In this document: in pieces, positions 46,798 to 55,426 of the stretch
Layout of the letters: each line of letters starts with the position of its first letter
Position numbering within the stretch: position 1 is the first letter of the stretch
Assembly: GCF_000943565.1 (NCBI RefSeq)
Contig: NZ_JTDW01000001.1
Coordinates: 124,001-188,000 of the forward strand
Length of the DNA: 64,000 nucleotides
Direction: 5' to 3'
Origin: Neotamlana sedimentorum
GTDB taxonomy: Bacteria; Bacteroidota; Bacteroidia; Flavobacteriales; Flavobacteriaceae
Notes under the pieces: model-generated
Database searches by the model: none
What the model was told of the DNA's origin: nothing
The model's input: the letters and a program-made list of their open reading frames with translations, nothing else
Position numbers and translations under genes: made by a program

Positions 46798-47682
46798 TTA
46801 TTTGTTTAAATTCCAGTTGTAATCTAAGTAGCTTTTTGTTGCATTAGGAGCTATTTTTACTTGGGAATATGTATTTAAAAAATCAATTAAATTAGAGTCG
46901 TCGGTTTTAAAATCTTTTGCAAACCATTTAAATATTTTAGATAGTTTTAAGGTGTTTTCCGAAATTTGGTTTTTGGAGCTATCGGTTAAAAACTGTTGGG
47001 TAGCGTTGGTTAATTGCTCGTTTAAATTGGAAGTCTTAAAAGCTTGGTTTTGTAATTTCGGACAAGATATTGAGGCACAAACTATGGCGAAATGTATTCT
47101 AGGTTCGTCCATTTTTCTTAAAATATTATGCTCAATATCATTTAAGTTAAACCATTTTTCTTCTAATTTCCAAAGACGTTCATCCCACGGATTTTTTATG
47201 TCTTTAATACTTTTTACCGGATAATTTCTAAGGATTAAATCAATTGTAAAAGCATTATAAGCATTAATCCAAAAGGCTAATTTTTGGTTTTTAGAAAAAC
47301 TAGAGAACTCGTTGGTAGAATAAATGGCTTGTAAACTTTTTATGTAATTATTTAATAGTTTTTCGTCTGTTTTAAATCCGTCATAATTAACATTTCCAAC
47401 AACCGTAACGTGTTTTTGTAATAATGCATCCCAAGCGTTATGAAGATTTAACGGCAGATTGCTTTGGGTAGTTTTCGAAGGTGTTTGTTTTGTGTTATTT
47501 TCGGCTGTTTTAAACGAGTCTACTATTATTATTGGTTTATTTGTAAGTGCTGAATCTATAACAGCTTCAGGTGTTTTCTCTATAACTTTGGTTGTTGTTT
47601 TTTTTGATGCTTCGGAAGTGCTTTTAGTTCCAGAACAAGCTATAAATATAAGGCCAATACAAATAATAGTTAATTGTTTCAT
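46798..47682 (-). CDS. DUF547 lipoprotein in arsenosugar cluster
   Basis: 294 residues. Lipobox FIAC gives C16, then a Ser/Thr/Lys-rich linker to about residue 75 and the DUF547 domain (FWINAYNAFTIDLIL, HFAIVCASISCPKL). It is a paralogue of the protein at 35376 with a lipid anchor and a longer linker. Start overlaps the hydroxylase stop (ATGA). Confidence 0.87.
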   Translation of the reverse strand: MKQLTIICIGLIFIACSGTKSTSEASKKTTTKVIEKTPEAVIDSALTNKPIIIVDSFKTAENNTKQTPSKTTQSNLPLNLHNAWDALLQKHVTVVGNVNYDGFKTDEKLLNNYIKSLQAIYSTNEFSSFSKNQKLAFWINAYNAFTIDLILRNYPVKSIKDIKNPWDERLWKLEEKWFNLNDIEHNILRKMDEPRIHFAIVCASISCPKLQNQAFKTSNLNEQLTNATQQFLTDSSKNQISENTLKLSKIFKWFAKDFKTDDSNLIDFLNTYSQVKIAPNATKSYLDYNWNLNK

Positions 47683-48560
47683 TTTTTTAAAGGATACATT
47701 TCTTGGTGTAAAAAATCTTTTGGAAAATTTTCATCGCCTTCAAATCCTAATTCAATATCTCTGCCGTTATGCGGTATGTAATTGGTTTTAAAAATATAGT
47801 CCCAAAGGCTTAAGGTTAGTCCGTAATTAACACCATACCTTACATGTTTTGGTAAGTGTTTTACATGATGCCAAATGTGCATTTTAGGATTGTTAAAAAC
47901 ATACTTTAAAACACCGTAATCCCATCCTAAGTTAGCATGGTTTAAGTGCCCAATTGTTATATTAAAAAAGTGAACAATGGCAACATCTTGCGCATCAAAA
48001 CCACCAATAATAGCTAAAGGAATGTAGAGTATCGATTTATAAACCACAGGTTCCATCCAGTGGTAGCGTAGGTGAGCGGCAAAGCCCATTTCTTTTACAC
48101 TATGGTGCACTTTATGGAAATTCCATAAAAACTCAAATCGGTGTAATAATCGATGGGTGTTCCATTGCACAAAATCTGAAACTACAAAGAAAATAAATAG
48201 GCCTAAGACTTTGGGTAATTGGTCGACATCGAAAAGCTGAAAACTTGAAATGGATAAATTAACTACACTTAAAATATCATTAAAAAAATGAGCAACAGTA
48301 TTCGATAAAGCTATGAGAATTATAAGATTTAATAGAAAAAAATTAAAGAACATATAAAACGTATCTAACCAGAAATCTTTACGAAATACAGATTGATTTT
48401 TACGCCAAGGAAATATAATTTCTAAACCCCAAACTACGAGTGAAATAGCAATAAGGCCGTAAAAATAATTATCCCAATGGTTTATGTTAACTAATTCGTT
48501 TTTAAGATAGTTCCAATATCCGGAATATGATTTTTTAATAATGTCGAAATACCTTTCCAT
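47679..48560 (-). CDS. Sterol desaturase/fatty-acid hydroxylase-family membrane protein
   Basis: 293 residues with about four to five membrane helices and the His clusters of di-iron lipid oxygenases: HRLLH, HKVHH, HLNH and HIWHHVKH. Such enzymes hydroxylate or cleave alkyl chains (sterol desaturase, alkylglycerol monooxygenase). In this cluster it might modify a lipid acceptor. It follows the MFS gene by 3 bp and overlaps the DUF547 gene. Confidence 0.87.
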   Translation of the reverse strand: MERYFDIIKKSYSGYWNYLKNELVNINHWDNYFYGLIAISLVVWGLEIIFPWRKNQSVFRKDFWLDTFYMFFNFFLLNLIILIALSNTVAHFFNDILSVVNLSISSFQLFDVDQLPKVLGLFIFFVVSDFVQWNTHRLLHRFEFLWNFHKVHHSVKEMGFAAHLRYHWMEPVVYKSILYIPLAIIGGFDAQDVAIVHFFNITIGHLNHANLGWDYGVLKYVFNNPKMHIWHHVKHLPKHVRYGVNYGLTLSLWDYIFKTNYIPHNGRDIELGFEGDENFPKDFLHQEMYPLKK

Positions 48561-48563
48561 GGT

Positions 48564-49727
48564 TTAGTTTTTTATTTTTAAAAGAGATATTACGCCTAAA
48601 ATAGGACCTATAGATAATATTACGAAAATGTACTTTATGCTAATGTGTTGCGATAATAAGGCCAGCAGCTGTATGCTTAAAATGGTTAAACTATAACCTA
48701 TACAGTTTACAATAGTTAAAGCTGTTCCTCGAGTTTTCGCCGATGCATTTTTTGCAACCATTGTAGATAATAACGGGGAATCGATAATGACTACCATGCC
48801 CCAAAAAATTAAAAATACCATGACTACTATAACAGAGGAAGTTGATAATATTAAGGGTGATAATAAACAGCAAAAACCAGATAAAGCTAAAGCAACTAAT
48901 GTCGTAGATTTAGTTGATGTTCTCTCCGAGATATAACCGCCAAAAACACAGGCTAAACTTCCTGAAGCTATAATTACAAACGACCATAATGAAACATTTA
49001 TTGGAATATTTTGCGAATTGGAGTAGTAGCTTAATATTACAGGAACGAAAGCCCAAAAAGTATAGAGTTCCCACATGTGGCCAAAATAACCAAATGCCGT
49101 TTGTCTAAATTTTGTCGATTTAAAAATAGTTGCAAACAATGATAGTTTTATAGATGAGCTCGCAATTCGGTACGGGCCATTAGGAACTAAAAATAGCATT
49201 AAAACTCCGCCTAAAGTGGCTAACAGCGAAGTGTAAATAATAACTTGTTTCCAAAGGGCTGCGTCAATTGTGTTGCTTATTATGTGCGGGAACGCGGTGC
49301 CCAAAACTAAAGCGCCAACTAAAAAGCTTAACGATTTTCCTAAGCCTGCTTCAAAATAATCTGAAGCTATCTTCATGCCAATAGGATAAATTCCAGCGAG
49401 TAAAATACCTATGCTAAAACGTAAGCCAAATAAACTAAACAAAGTATTTTGTGGTAAAGTAATACCCAAGTTTAAAATAGCAGCAAGAAAAGCACAAACA
49501 AAAAATACTTTTGACGGCGGAAACCTATCGGCAACATTAAAAATGGCAAATAAAAGTGTGCCAGTTATAAAACCTAATTGTATAGCCGACGTTAAAATGC
49601 TTAAGGCGTTACCAGGTAAACCAAACGACTCAATTATTGGGTTAATAACCGCATTGCTTGCAAACCATAACGAGGTACAGCAAAATTGAGCGAACACAAT
49701 TACGGTTAAAATACGTTTACTATTCAT
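48564..49727 (-). CDS. MFS transporter
   Basis: 387 residues, twelve predicted helices, no long loop. It has Gly-rich MFS features such as GLRFSIGILLAGIYPIGMK in the first half. Drug or metabolite efflux type by length. It follows the PNP gene after 141 bp and precedes the hydroxylase by 3 bp. Export of an arsenical or a cluster product is inferred from context only. Confidence 0.85.
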   Translation of the reverse strand: MNSKRILTVIVFAQFCCTSLWFASNAVINPIIESFGLPGNALSILTSAIQLGFITGTLLFAIFNVADRFPPSKVFFVCAFLAAILNLGITLPQNTLFSLFGLRFSIGILLAGIYPIGMKIASDYFEAGLGKSLSFLVGALVLGTAFPHIISNTIDAALWKQVIIYTSLLATLGGVLMLFLVPNGPYRIASSSIKLSLFATIFKSTKFRQTAFGYFGHMWELYTFWAFVPVILSYYSNSQNIPINVSLWSFVIIASGSLACVFGGYISERTSTKSTTLVALALSGFCCLLSPLILSTSSVIVVMVFLIFWGMVVIIDSPLLSTMVAKNASAKTRGTALTIVNCIGYSLTILSIQLLALLSQHISIKYIFVILSIGPILGVISLLKIKN

Positions 49728-49868
49728 ATTAACTTTAAAATTAGCTTAGTACAATGCCAATAATTGGTTTTGAAATTTTAAAAAACCGTGAATGTCTCAA
49801 TTATTAATACCTTATAACCAAAGAATATAAGCGTATTGCTGTTGCTTGCTAAAGGTGTTTAAAAAGAA

Positions 49869-50681
49869 TTAAATACTTTTTAATAATTCTTTAAATAACA
49901 AAATCATGTTAGGTTCTGCCTTGGTAGCATGCGCAATTATATCATCGATGTTTACAGGCTCTAGGTTGTCCGGATCACATTCATCGGTTAAAACCGAAAT
50001 AGCAGCTACTTTTAAGTTTAAATGATTGGCTACAATAATTTCGGGCACGGTACTCATACCAACAGCATCGGCACCAATAATTTTAAGCATGCGATATTCG
50101 GCACGGGTTTCTAACTGCGGACCAACAACACTAGCATAAACACCTTTATGAAGTGTTATATTATGTTTTAAAGCAATGCTTTTAAATTTAGAATTAATCT
50201 CGGCATCGTAAGGAGCGCTCATGTCTGTAAATCGTTCACCAAGTTCCGAAACACCTTTAAATGCCAAAGGCGAACTACCTTGAAGATTTATATGGTCGTC
50301 TATAACCATTAATTCGCCCTTTTTAAAGTTTAAATTAATAGCTCCAGCTGCATTCGAAACTAAAAGCGTTTTAATGCCTAATTTTTCCATTATTCTTACT
50401 GGGAAAGTAACATCTTGCAAAGTGTAACCTTCGTAAACATGAAAACGGCCTTGCATAACAACAACCTTTTTGCCTTCAATGGTTCCATAAATAAGTTTGC
50501 CTTTATGAAACTCAACCGTAGCTGTTGGAAAGTTAGGAATATGGTTATAGCTAACTTGAGCAATAATTTCTATTTCATTAATTAATTGCCCTAAACCTGT
50601 GCCTAAAATAATACCAATTTCTGGGGAGTCAAATCCTTTTTCTTTTAAGTAGTCAACCGTTTTTTCAATAAATTTAATCAT
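49869..50681 (-). CDS. Purine nucleoside phosphorylase, trimeric PNP/MTAP family
   Basis: 270 residues. Phosphate-binding ILGTGLG at 25-31, SNAAGAIN at 109-116, E191 in the base-binding loop and GMSTVPE at 208-214. D233 occupies the position of human PNP Asn243; Asp there is found in methylthioadenosine phosphorylase and suggests 6-aminopurines, but I recall Asp also in other Bacteroidota PNPs. It could cleave adenine from the ArsS product. It overlaps the transferase-1 gene by 8 bp. Confidence 0.88.
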   Translation of the reverse strand: MIKFIEKTVDYLKEKGFDSPEIGIILGTGLGQLINEIEIIAQVSYNHIPNFPTATVEFHKGKLIYGTIEGKKVVVMQGRFHVYEGYTLQDVTFPVRIMEKLGIKTLLVSNAAGAINLNFKKGELMVIDDHINLQGSSPLAFKGVSELGERFTDMSAPYDAEINSKFKSIALKHNITLHKGVYASVVGPQLETRAEYRMLKIIGADAVGMSTVPEIIVANHLNLKVAAISVLTDECDPDNLEPVNIDDIIAHATKAEPNMILLFKELLKSI

Positions 50682-51303
50682 TTAATTGTTGTATTTTTTC
50701 CTGTAATATTTTGTTGTTTTTGTAAAATTTCGAGGCGATTAAGTCGTCGTAAGTATCAATGTCGTTTAATGTTTTTAGTGTGCTAAACGTACTATTATTT
50801 TGGGTTAAAGTTTTAAGTGTTTCGTTTAAAAGTGATGGCTGACTCCAAGGTTTGTTGCTAAATACTTCAGGAATAAGTTTAGATAAACCAATCAGGTAAT
50901 AGCCACCGTCTTCAGCAGGTCCAAAAACCGCATCCTTAGTTTTTAAGGCTTCGAAAGCTTCATTAATTTCGGTTTCACTAATGTCTGGTAAATCCGACCC
51001 AATTAATACAATATTTTCGTAACCAGCATTAAAACCATCCTTAAAAGCATTAAGCATGCGATCGCCTAAATTAGCACCATTTTGAATGGTTTTAATATGA
51101 TTGCCCCAGGTGTTTTCTTCAACGTTGTTCGAAAAATATATGCGCTTGCTGTAAGGAACCTGGTTGGCAACTTTTTCGGTAATTTTTAAAAGTTCGGTAT
51201 ATACTTCGAAAGCTCCATAATCGCCAATAGTTTTAGCGAGTCTAGTTTTTACAGTGCCTAATGTTTTGTTTTTAACAAATACTATTAAAAGGGTATTAGT
51301 CAT
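50674..51303 (-). CDS. rSAM/selenodomain-associated transferase 1 (CofC-like), copy A
   Basis: 209 residues, DUF2064/TIGR04282 type. The nucleotide-binding signature TVKTRLAK is near 17-24, IGSDLP near 98-103, GPAEDGGYYL near 133-142 and LNDIDTYDDL close to the end. These match CofC-like nucleotidyltransferases, which could activate a sugar 1-phosphate. It overlaps the PNP gene (8 bp) and the rhodanese gene (8 bp), making a tight trio. Confidence 0.88.
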   Translation of the reverse strand: MTNTLLIVFVKNKTLGTVKTRLAKTIGDYGAFEVYTELLKITEKVANQVPYSKRIYFSNNVEENTWGNHIKTIQNGANLGDRMLNAFKDGFNAGYENIVLIGSDLPDISETEINEAFEALKTKDAVFGPAEDGGYYLIGLSKLIPEVFSNKPWSQPSLLNETLKTLTQNNSTFSTLKTLNDIDTYDDLIASKFYKNNKILQEKIQQLND

Positions 51304-51790
51304 AAATTTTTGTGCCTTTTGTTAACCATTTACTCCATGGTTTTGAGAATGTATGAATATTATCGGTTTCTACTTCTTTCGAGTCGTAAACTGGATTTCC
51401 TTTGTTTTTCCATTCAAAAATACCGCCATATAAGTTGTGAACGTTGGTATAGCCAGCCTTTTTTAGTTTTTCGCCAATGTCTTCCGATCGAATGCCAATA
51501 GAACAATAAACTATTATTTTAGCATCTTTATCTGGAAGATTTCCTGAAATCGAATCTACATTAAAAAAGTCGTAACCTACGCAAATGGCATTTTTTATAT
51601 GACTTGTTTTAAACTCTTTAGGTTCTCTAGAGTCTAGCAGTGTAAAGGTTGCGGTTTCCGATTTTAATGAATCGACCGATATGTACGGAATACTGTTCGT
51701 GTTTTCTTTTTTTAGTAATGCTTTTAGTTTTTTTTGACTAAAACTGTACATCGTAAAAAAAAGAAGGCATAATGTTACATAAATTCTCAT
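51296..51790 (-). CDS. Secreted rhodanese-like protein
   Basis: 164 residues. Signal peptide MRIYVTLCLLFFTMYSFSQ, then a single rhodanese domain with active Cys C96 in YCSIGIRS. It acts in the periplasm and may transfer or bind sulfur, or bind trivalent arsenic through thiols (speculative). It lies 30 bp after the metallophosphoesterase gene and overlaps transferase 1. Confidence 0.87.
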   Translation of the reverse strand: MRIYVTLCLLFFTMYSFSQKKLKALLKKENTNSIPYISVDSLKSETATFTLLDSREPKEFKTSHIKNAICVGYDFFNVDSISGNLPDKDAKIIVYCSIGIRSEDIGEKLKKAGYTNVHNLYGGIFEWKNKGNPVYDSKEVETDNIHTFSKPWSKWLTKGTKIYD

Positions 51791-51820
51791 GTTCTGTTAG
51801 TTGAATGAATCTTTTTAACC

Positions 51821-52648
51821 TTACAATACAATTGGTTTTCCTTGTAATTGTTGTTCCATTTCTGGTAAAATTTCCATGTTATCCCAAATACCGTTTGCTA
51901 TTGTTTTTGCATAAGATTCAGGAAGAATGCCATTACGCATTAACTTATTTGTAAAATTATAGTTGTATGCTAACTTACGGAAATTTATATGAAATGGTTT
52001 TACGCTATCGTCTAAAATAGCATACCAAACTTCGGTGTTTCCATCGTTGGCAGGCATACCAATTACGCCGGGGTTTATCCAATGTTTATTGGCTTTTTTA
52101 TCTAAAAAAGGTAAACCAGAATGGCCAGCAATTATGGTGTCGCTTTTTGTAGCTTTAAAAACTTCTTGTTTTATCTGCCATGGCGTAGATTTAAAAATGT
52201 ATTCTGAAATATTTGAAAATGAACCATGAACCACAAAAAAAGTAGAGTCGTTATAGTTAAATTGAATATGATCGGGAAGCGTTGCTAAATAGTTTAAAGC
52301 AGAGTGTGAAACTTGACTTTTAGCATAAGGATACCATTGTTGCGATAAATTATCGCATCGCGAACCAGACTTAAAATCGCAACCACAATCGTCTTCATTA
52401 TTTATTAATTGTACTTCAATGTTACCTAAAATACTCTGTGCTTTCCAATTTTTAAATGTTTGAATAGTTTCTTCGGGTTGAGCACAATAACCAACAATAT
52501 CGCCAGTGCAAATACAGTTTTCTGAAGGAATTTCTTCATGTTTTGCAACATCAATTAAAGCTTCTAAAGCTTGAAGATTACTATAAACACCTCCAAAAAT
52601 TAAAAGTTTACCTGTTAAGCTTCCTAAGTCTTTTACTTTTTTATCCAT
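51821..52648 (-). CDS. Metallophosphoesterase-family protein with degenerate metal site
   Basis: 275 residues from Met 52648 (a longer ORF starts at 52675). The YfcE-like fold is recognisable (CTGDIVGYCAQPEE, HGSFSN, INPGVIGMPA), but motif I reads GGVYSN (19-24) rather than DxHGN, GNHD reads GNIE (75-78), and GHTH reads GHSG (175-178). Four usual ligands are replaced while D50, N76, H141 and H176 remain. A Cys-rich insert (DDCGCDFKSGSRC, 86-98) is unusual. The start lies inside the symporter gene end (16-bp overlap). Confidence 0.75.
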   Translation of the reverse strand: MDKKVKDLGSLTGKLLIFGGVYSNLQALEALIDVAKHEEIPSENCICTGDIVGYCAQPEETIQTFKNWKAQSILGNIEVQLINNEDDCGCDFKSGSRCDNLSQQWYPYAKSQVSHSALNYLATLPDHIQFNYNDSTFFVVHGSFSNISEYIFKSTPWQIKQEVFKATKSDTIIAGHSGLPFLDKKANKHWINPGVIGMPANDGNTEVWYAILDDSVKPFHINFRKLAYNYNFTNKLMRNGILPESYAKTIANGIWDNMEILPEMEQQLQGKPIVL

Positions 52649-53967
52649 GATGGTATTAAGTATAAAATAATACAACTAGAAATACCCCAAATATTTACCC
52701 AAAGTAAATCGGCATATTTTCCTGTTGTAAAAATTAAACTAGTCGGAAAACTTTTAAAAACTAACAAGAAACCAAAAATAACACCAGTAATTACACTTAA
52801 AAAGAAACTCATTTTAGGCACGTCTTTTTTCCAAAATATAAAAACAGGAGTTAAGCCAATAACCATGGTTCCAGAAATGGTTGTAGCCGATAAAATTTCG
52901 GCATCTAAAAAAACGGGTAAAGTACCAAGTATGGCAACGGCAATCATAACCGCGCGACCAAAGGTTAAACTGTTTTTTGCACCCAAATCTAAAACCAAGA
53001 GTTTAGAAAAGGATGAGAATGTAGAGTCTAAGGTTGATGCTGCCGAGGTAATCATTATAAAATTAATAACGAGTAATACTAATACCCCAAAAAATTTCCC
53101 AACCTGTACAGCGGCTTGCCCACTAAAACCTTGTTCCTTTGCAAAAACACCAATTATACTAAACAAAATAATACATAATGCGCCTAACACACTTGCCCAT
53201 AAAAAACTCTTTCGAGTCACTTTTGGAGAACTTATAAACGCACGATCGGTTAACACTGGATCATGAAACGGATAGCTAAACGACTGAATTATAGCTGCAA
53301 AAAATAAATTTAAACCTAAGTCGAAGCTCCATGTGCCAGATTGTAGTACGTTGGAAACGTTAAAGTCTTCTACCGAAAAAATATTCCAAAGAATAATGCA
53401 GAGTAAAATGCCAAACAACACCATTTGAATCACATCGGTAAAAATAGAACTACTTAATCCGCCTTTTACAGCGTACGATAAAGTTAAAAAGGTAAAAACA
53501 ACTATGGCCCAATAATAATTGGAGCTTCCTGTTTCGCCAAAATAACTCCCAATTACCATGGTATTACTCCAAACTTCATTAAACAACCTAAAGGCTATTA
53601 AAAGTGAAAAAATCGTCATGGCACTTTTGCCAAATTTAGAGATTAAAAAATGATGGATGCTTTCATATTTACCGTTAACCCTAATTTTATAAAGCACAAC
53701 TCCGGCAACTGCAAAGGATAAGTAGTAGCCAGCATAAGCAACACCACCCACTAAACCATAACTTAGTCCAAGGTTGGCTGCAATGGTTATACTTTTTGCG
53801 AAAATCCAGGAAATAATAAGGCTTCCCGTTAACATTAAGGTGTTTGGGGCTTTGTTTTTATGTGTTGCCTTAAAAAATTCGTCTGTAGTTTTTGCTAAAG
53901 GCGATAAAAAAAAGAAAATAAGGCTAGATGAAATTACCAGTAGCCATTGCCAATTTATTACACTCAT
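52633..53967 (-). CDS. Sodium:solute symporter
   Basis: 444 residues with about thirteen membrane helices of the SSS fold. Segments such as GGVAYAGYYLSFAVAGVVLY and the AASTLDSTFSSFSKLL region near 310 resemble the sodium-binding helices of this family. It starts 6 bp after the SusD stop, so it forms a transport set with SusC/SusD: outer-membrane uptake followed by sodium-driven inner-membrane uptake. Substrate unknown. Confidence 0.87.
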   Translation of the reverse strand: MSVINWQWLLVISSSLIFFFLSPLAKTTDEFFKATHKNKAPNTLMLTGSLIISWIFAKSITIAANLGLSYGLVGGVAYAGYYLSFAVAGVVLYKIRVNGKYESIHHFLISKFGKSAMTIFSLLIAFRLFNEVWSNTMVIGSYFGETGSSNYYWAIVVFTFLTLSYAVKGGLSSSIFTDVIQMVLFGILLCIILWNIFSVEDFNVSNVLQSGTWSFDLGLNLFFAAIIQSFSYPFHDPVLTDRAFISSPKVTRKSFLWASVLGALCIILFSIIGVFAKEQGFSGQAAVQVGKFFGVLVLLVINFIMITSAASTLDSTFSSFSKLLVLDLGAKNSLTFGRAVMIAVAILGTLPVFLDAEILSATTISGTMVIGLTPVFIFWKKDVPKMSFFLSVITGVIFGFLLVFKSFPTSLIFTTGKYADLLWVNIWGISSCIILYLIPSWIKK

Positions 53968-53973
53968 ATATTT

Positions 53974-55416
53974 TTAATTATTCCACCAAACTGGCACATT
54001 AATACTATTGTTGTTTGTTGCAGATGCGGCCTCTGCATAATTTTCAGAATTTAACGCTTCTTCTTCTGCAGGATAAGGCATTCTTACCGGGATAAGGTTG
54101 TTATTTAAACTTGCAGAAATAGTTTTTAACTGCGGGTAACCTGTGCGTCTATATTCTATCCAGCCTTCGTAACCGTTAATTACATTTGCGATCCATTTTT
54201 GTGTAATAATTTGTTCTAACGGATTAGAATCAATGGCATTGTAAGCCGCTGTTCCGGTAAGGTAAGTTGCTGGTAATTCGGTGTTCCAGTATTCAAAAGC
54301 TAAAGCAACACCGTTTTCGTAAAGGGTTTGAGCATCTGCAGAAATGAGTCCTTTTTCGGCAGCTTCAGCTAAAGCAAATTGTACTTCCCAAGCAGTAATA
54401 AAATTAGCGTCTAGTGTTGAAGTGTCTTCTCTAAAAGCGGTGCTTGCTAAGGAGTAATCGGCTAAAGCAATAGAGGTTGAAGAAGCATCAATACCGTTTA
54501 AAAGTCCGTTGAAAGCATTGGAATCTGAATTAGAAAAAGGTCTAAATAAGCTGCTTATTCTAGGATCGTTAAGGTCGTTTAAAATGTTCTCCATGGTTTC
54601 AGATAATACAAAATTATTAAAATCACCAACTCGAAGTTGTGCCAATCTAAAGCTATTTGGATCTGTGTTTGTAAAGTTGAAAATAGCATTTTCGGAATTT
54701 GTAATGATGTAATTAGCCTCATTAAAAAGCGTTTGTAATTCTGCTGAAACATCCGTTTTATCCGAAATACGAACAAGGTGTTTTATTTTTAATGCATTTG
54801 CAAACTTTATCCAAGATTGAAGATTGCCGTTAAACAAAATATCGCCTTCCAGTGGGATAACGTCGCTGTAAGATTCAATAGCAGCAATGCCTTTAGTTAA
54901 ATTATCTAAAATACCATTTTTGTTTAAGTAGATTGCTTCTTGCGTGTCGTAAGCAGGATTTACAGTGCCTTCAATACCATTAAAAGCTTCAAAATAGGGC
55001 ACATCGCCAAATAAATCGGTTAATCCTGCAGCCATATAAGCTTTCAAAATAAGTGCAGGACCTTCGTAAACAGCATAGGTTTCTATGGTTCTCGATTGGT
55101 TTAAAATGATTTCGTTATCTCTTAAATTAGTATAAAACACAGGCCACGGATTACCACCTAGTTGAGGTGATTTTAAATCGTGGCGATCAAAAAGATTAAA
55201 ATCTAAAGCCGTTCGATGTTGTGCTAACAAATCGCCGGCGACAAACCCTTCGTAGCTCATGTTTTCTCCAAAGTCGTAAATTACTTGTCGTAATAGCAAA
55301 CTTGGTTGAACTGTGCTTGGGGCGTTTGGGTTGGTGTTTATTTCCTCAAAGTTTTTAGTGCAACTGGTAATTACCAAAAGACAAAACATGGAAAGTATAT
55401 ATTGTAAAATTTTCAT
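53974..55416 (-). CDS. SusD/RagB-like outer-membrane lipoprotein
   Basis: 480 residues from Met 55416. The ORF runs to 55455, inside SusC, but the later Met gives a proper lipoprotein signal (LVITSC, C19). Helical TPR-type SusD fold with the family N-terminus FEEINTNPNAPSTVQ and the C-terminal WIEYRRTGYPQL. It captures ligands for the SusC pore upstream (10-bp spacing). Presence in an arsenosugar-type cluster is unusual. Confidence 0.9.
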   Translation of the reverse strand: MKILQYILSMFCLLVITSCTKNFEEINTNPNAPSTVQPSLLLRQVIYDFGENMSYEGFVAGDLLAQHRTALDFNLFDRHDLKSPQLGGNPWPVFYTNLRDNEIILNQSRTIETYAVYEGPALILKAYMAAGLTDLFGDVPYFEAFNGIEGTVNPAYDTQEAIYLNKNGILDNLTKGIAAIESYSDVIPLEGDILFNGNLQSWIKFANALKIKHLVRISDKTDVSAELQTLFNEANYIITNSENAIFNFTNTDPNSFRLAQLRVGDFNNFVLSETMENILNDLNDPRISSLFRPFSNSDSNAFNGLLNGIDASSTSIALADYSLASTAFREDTSTLDANFITAWEVQFALAEAAEKGLISADAQTLYENGVALAFEYWNTELPATYLTGTAAYNAIDSNPLEQIITQKWIANVINGYEGWIEYRRTGYPQLKTISASLNNNLIPVRMPYPAEEEALNSENYAEAASATNNNSINVPVWWNN

Positions 55417-55426
55417 TGTTGATAAT

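Noticed and set aside
47459-47791. 110-residue plus-strand ORF across the DUF547/hydroxylase junction
   Set aside because: It is antisense to two convincing genes and shows no domain.
52865-53266. 133-residue plus-strand ORF inside the symporter gene
   Set aside because: It is antisense to a well-supported membrane protein and its composition reflects the opposite strand.
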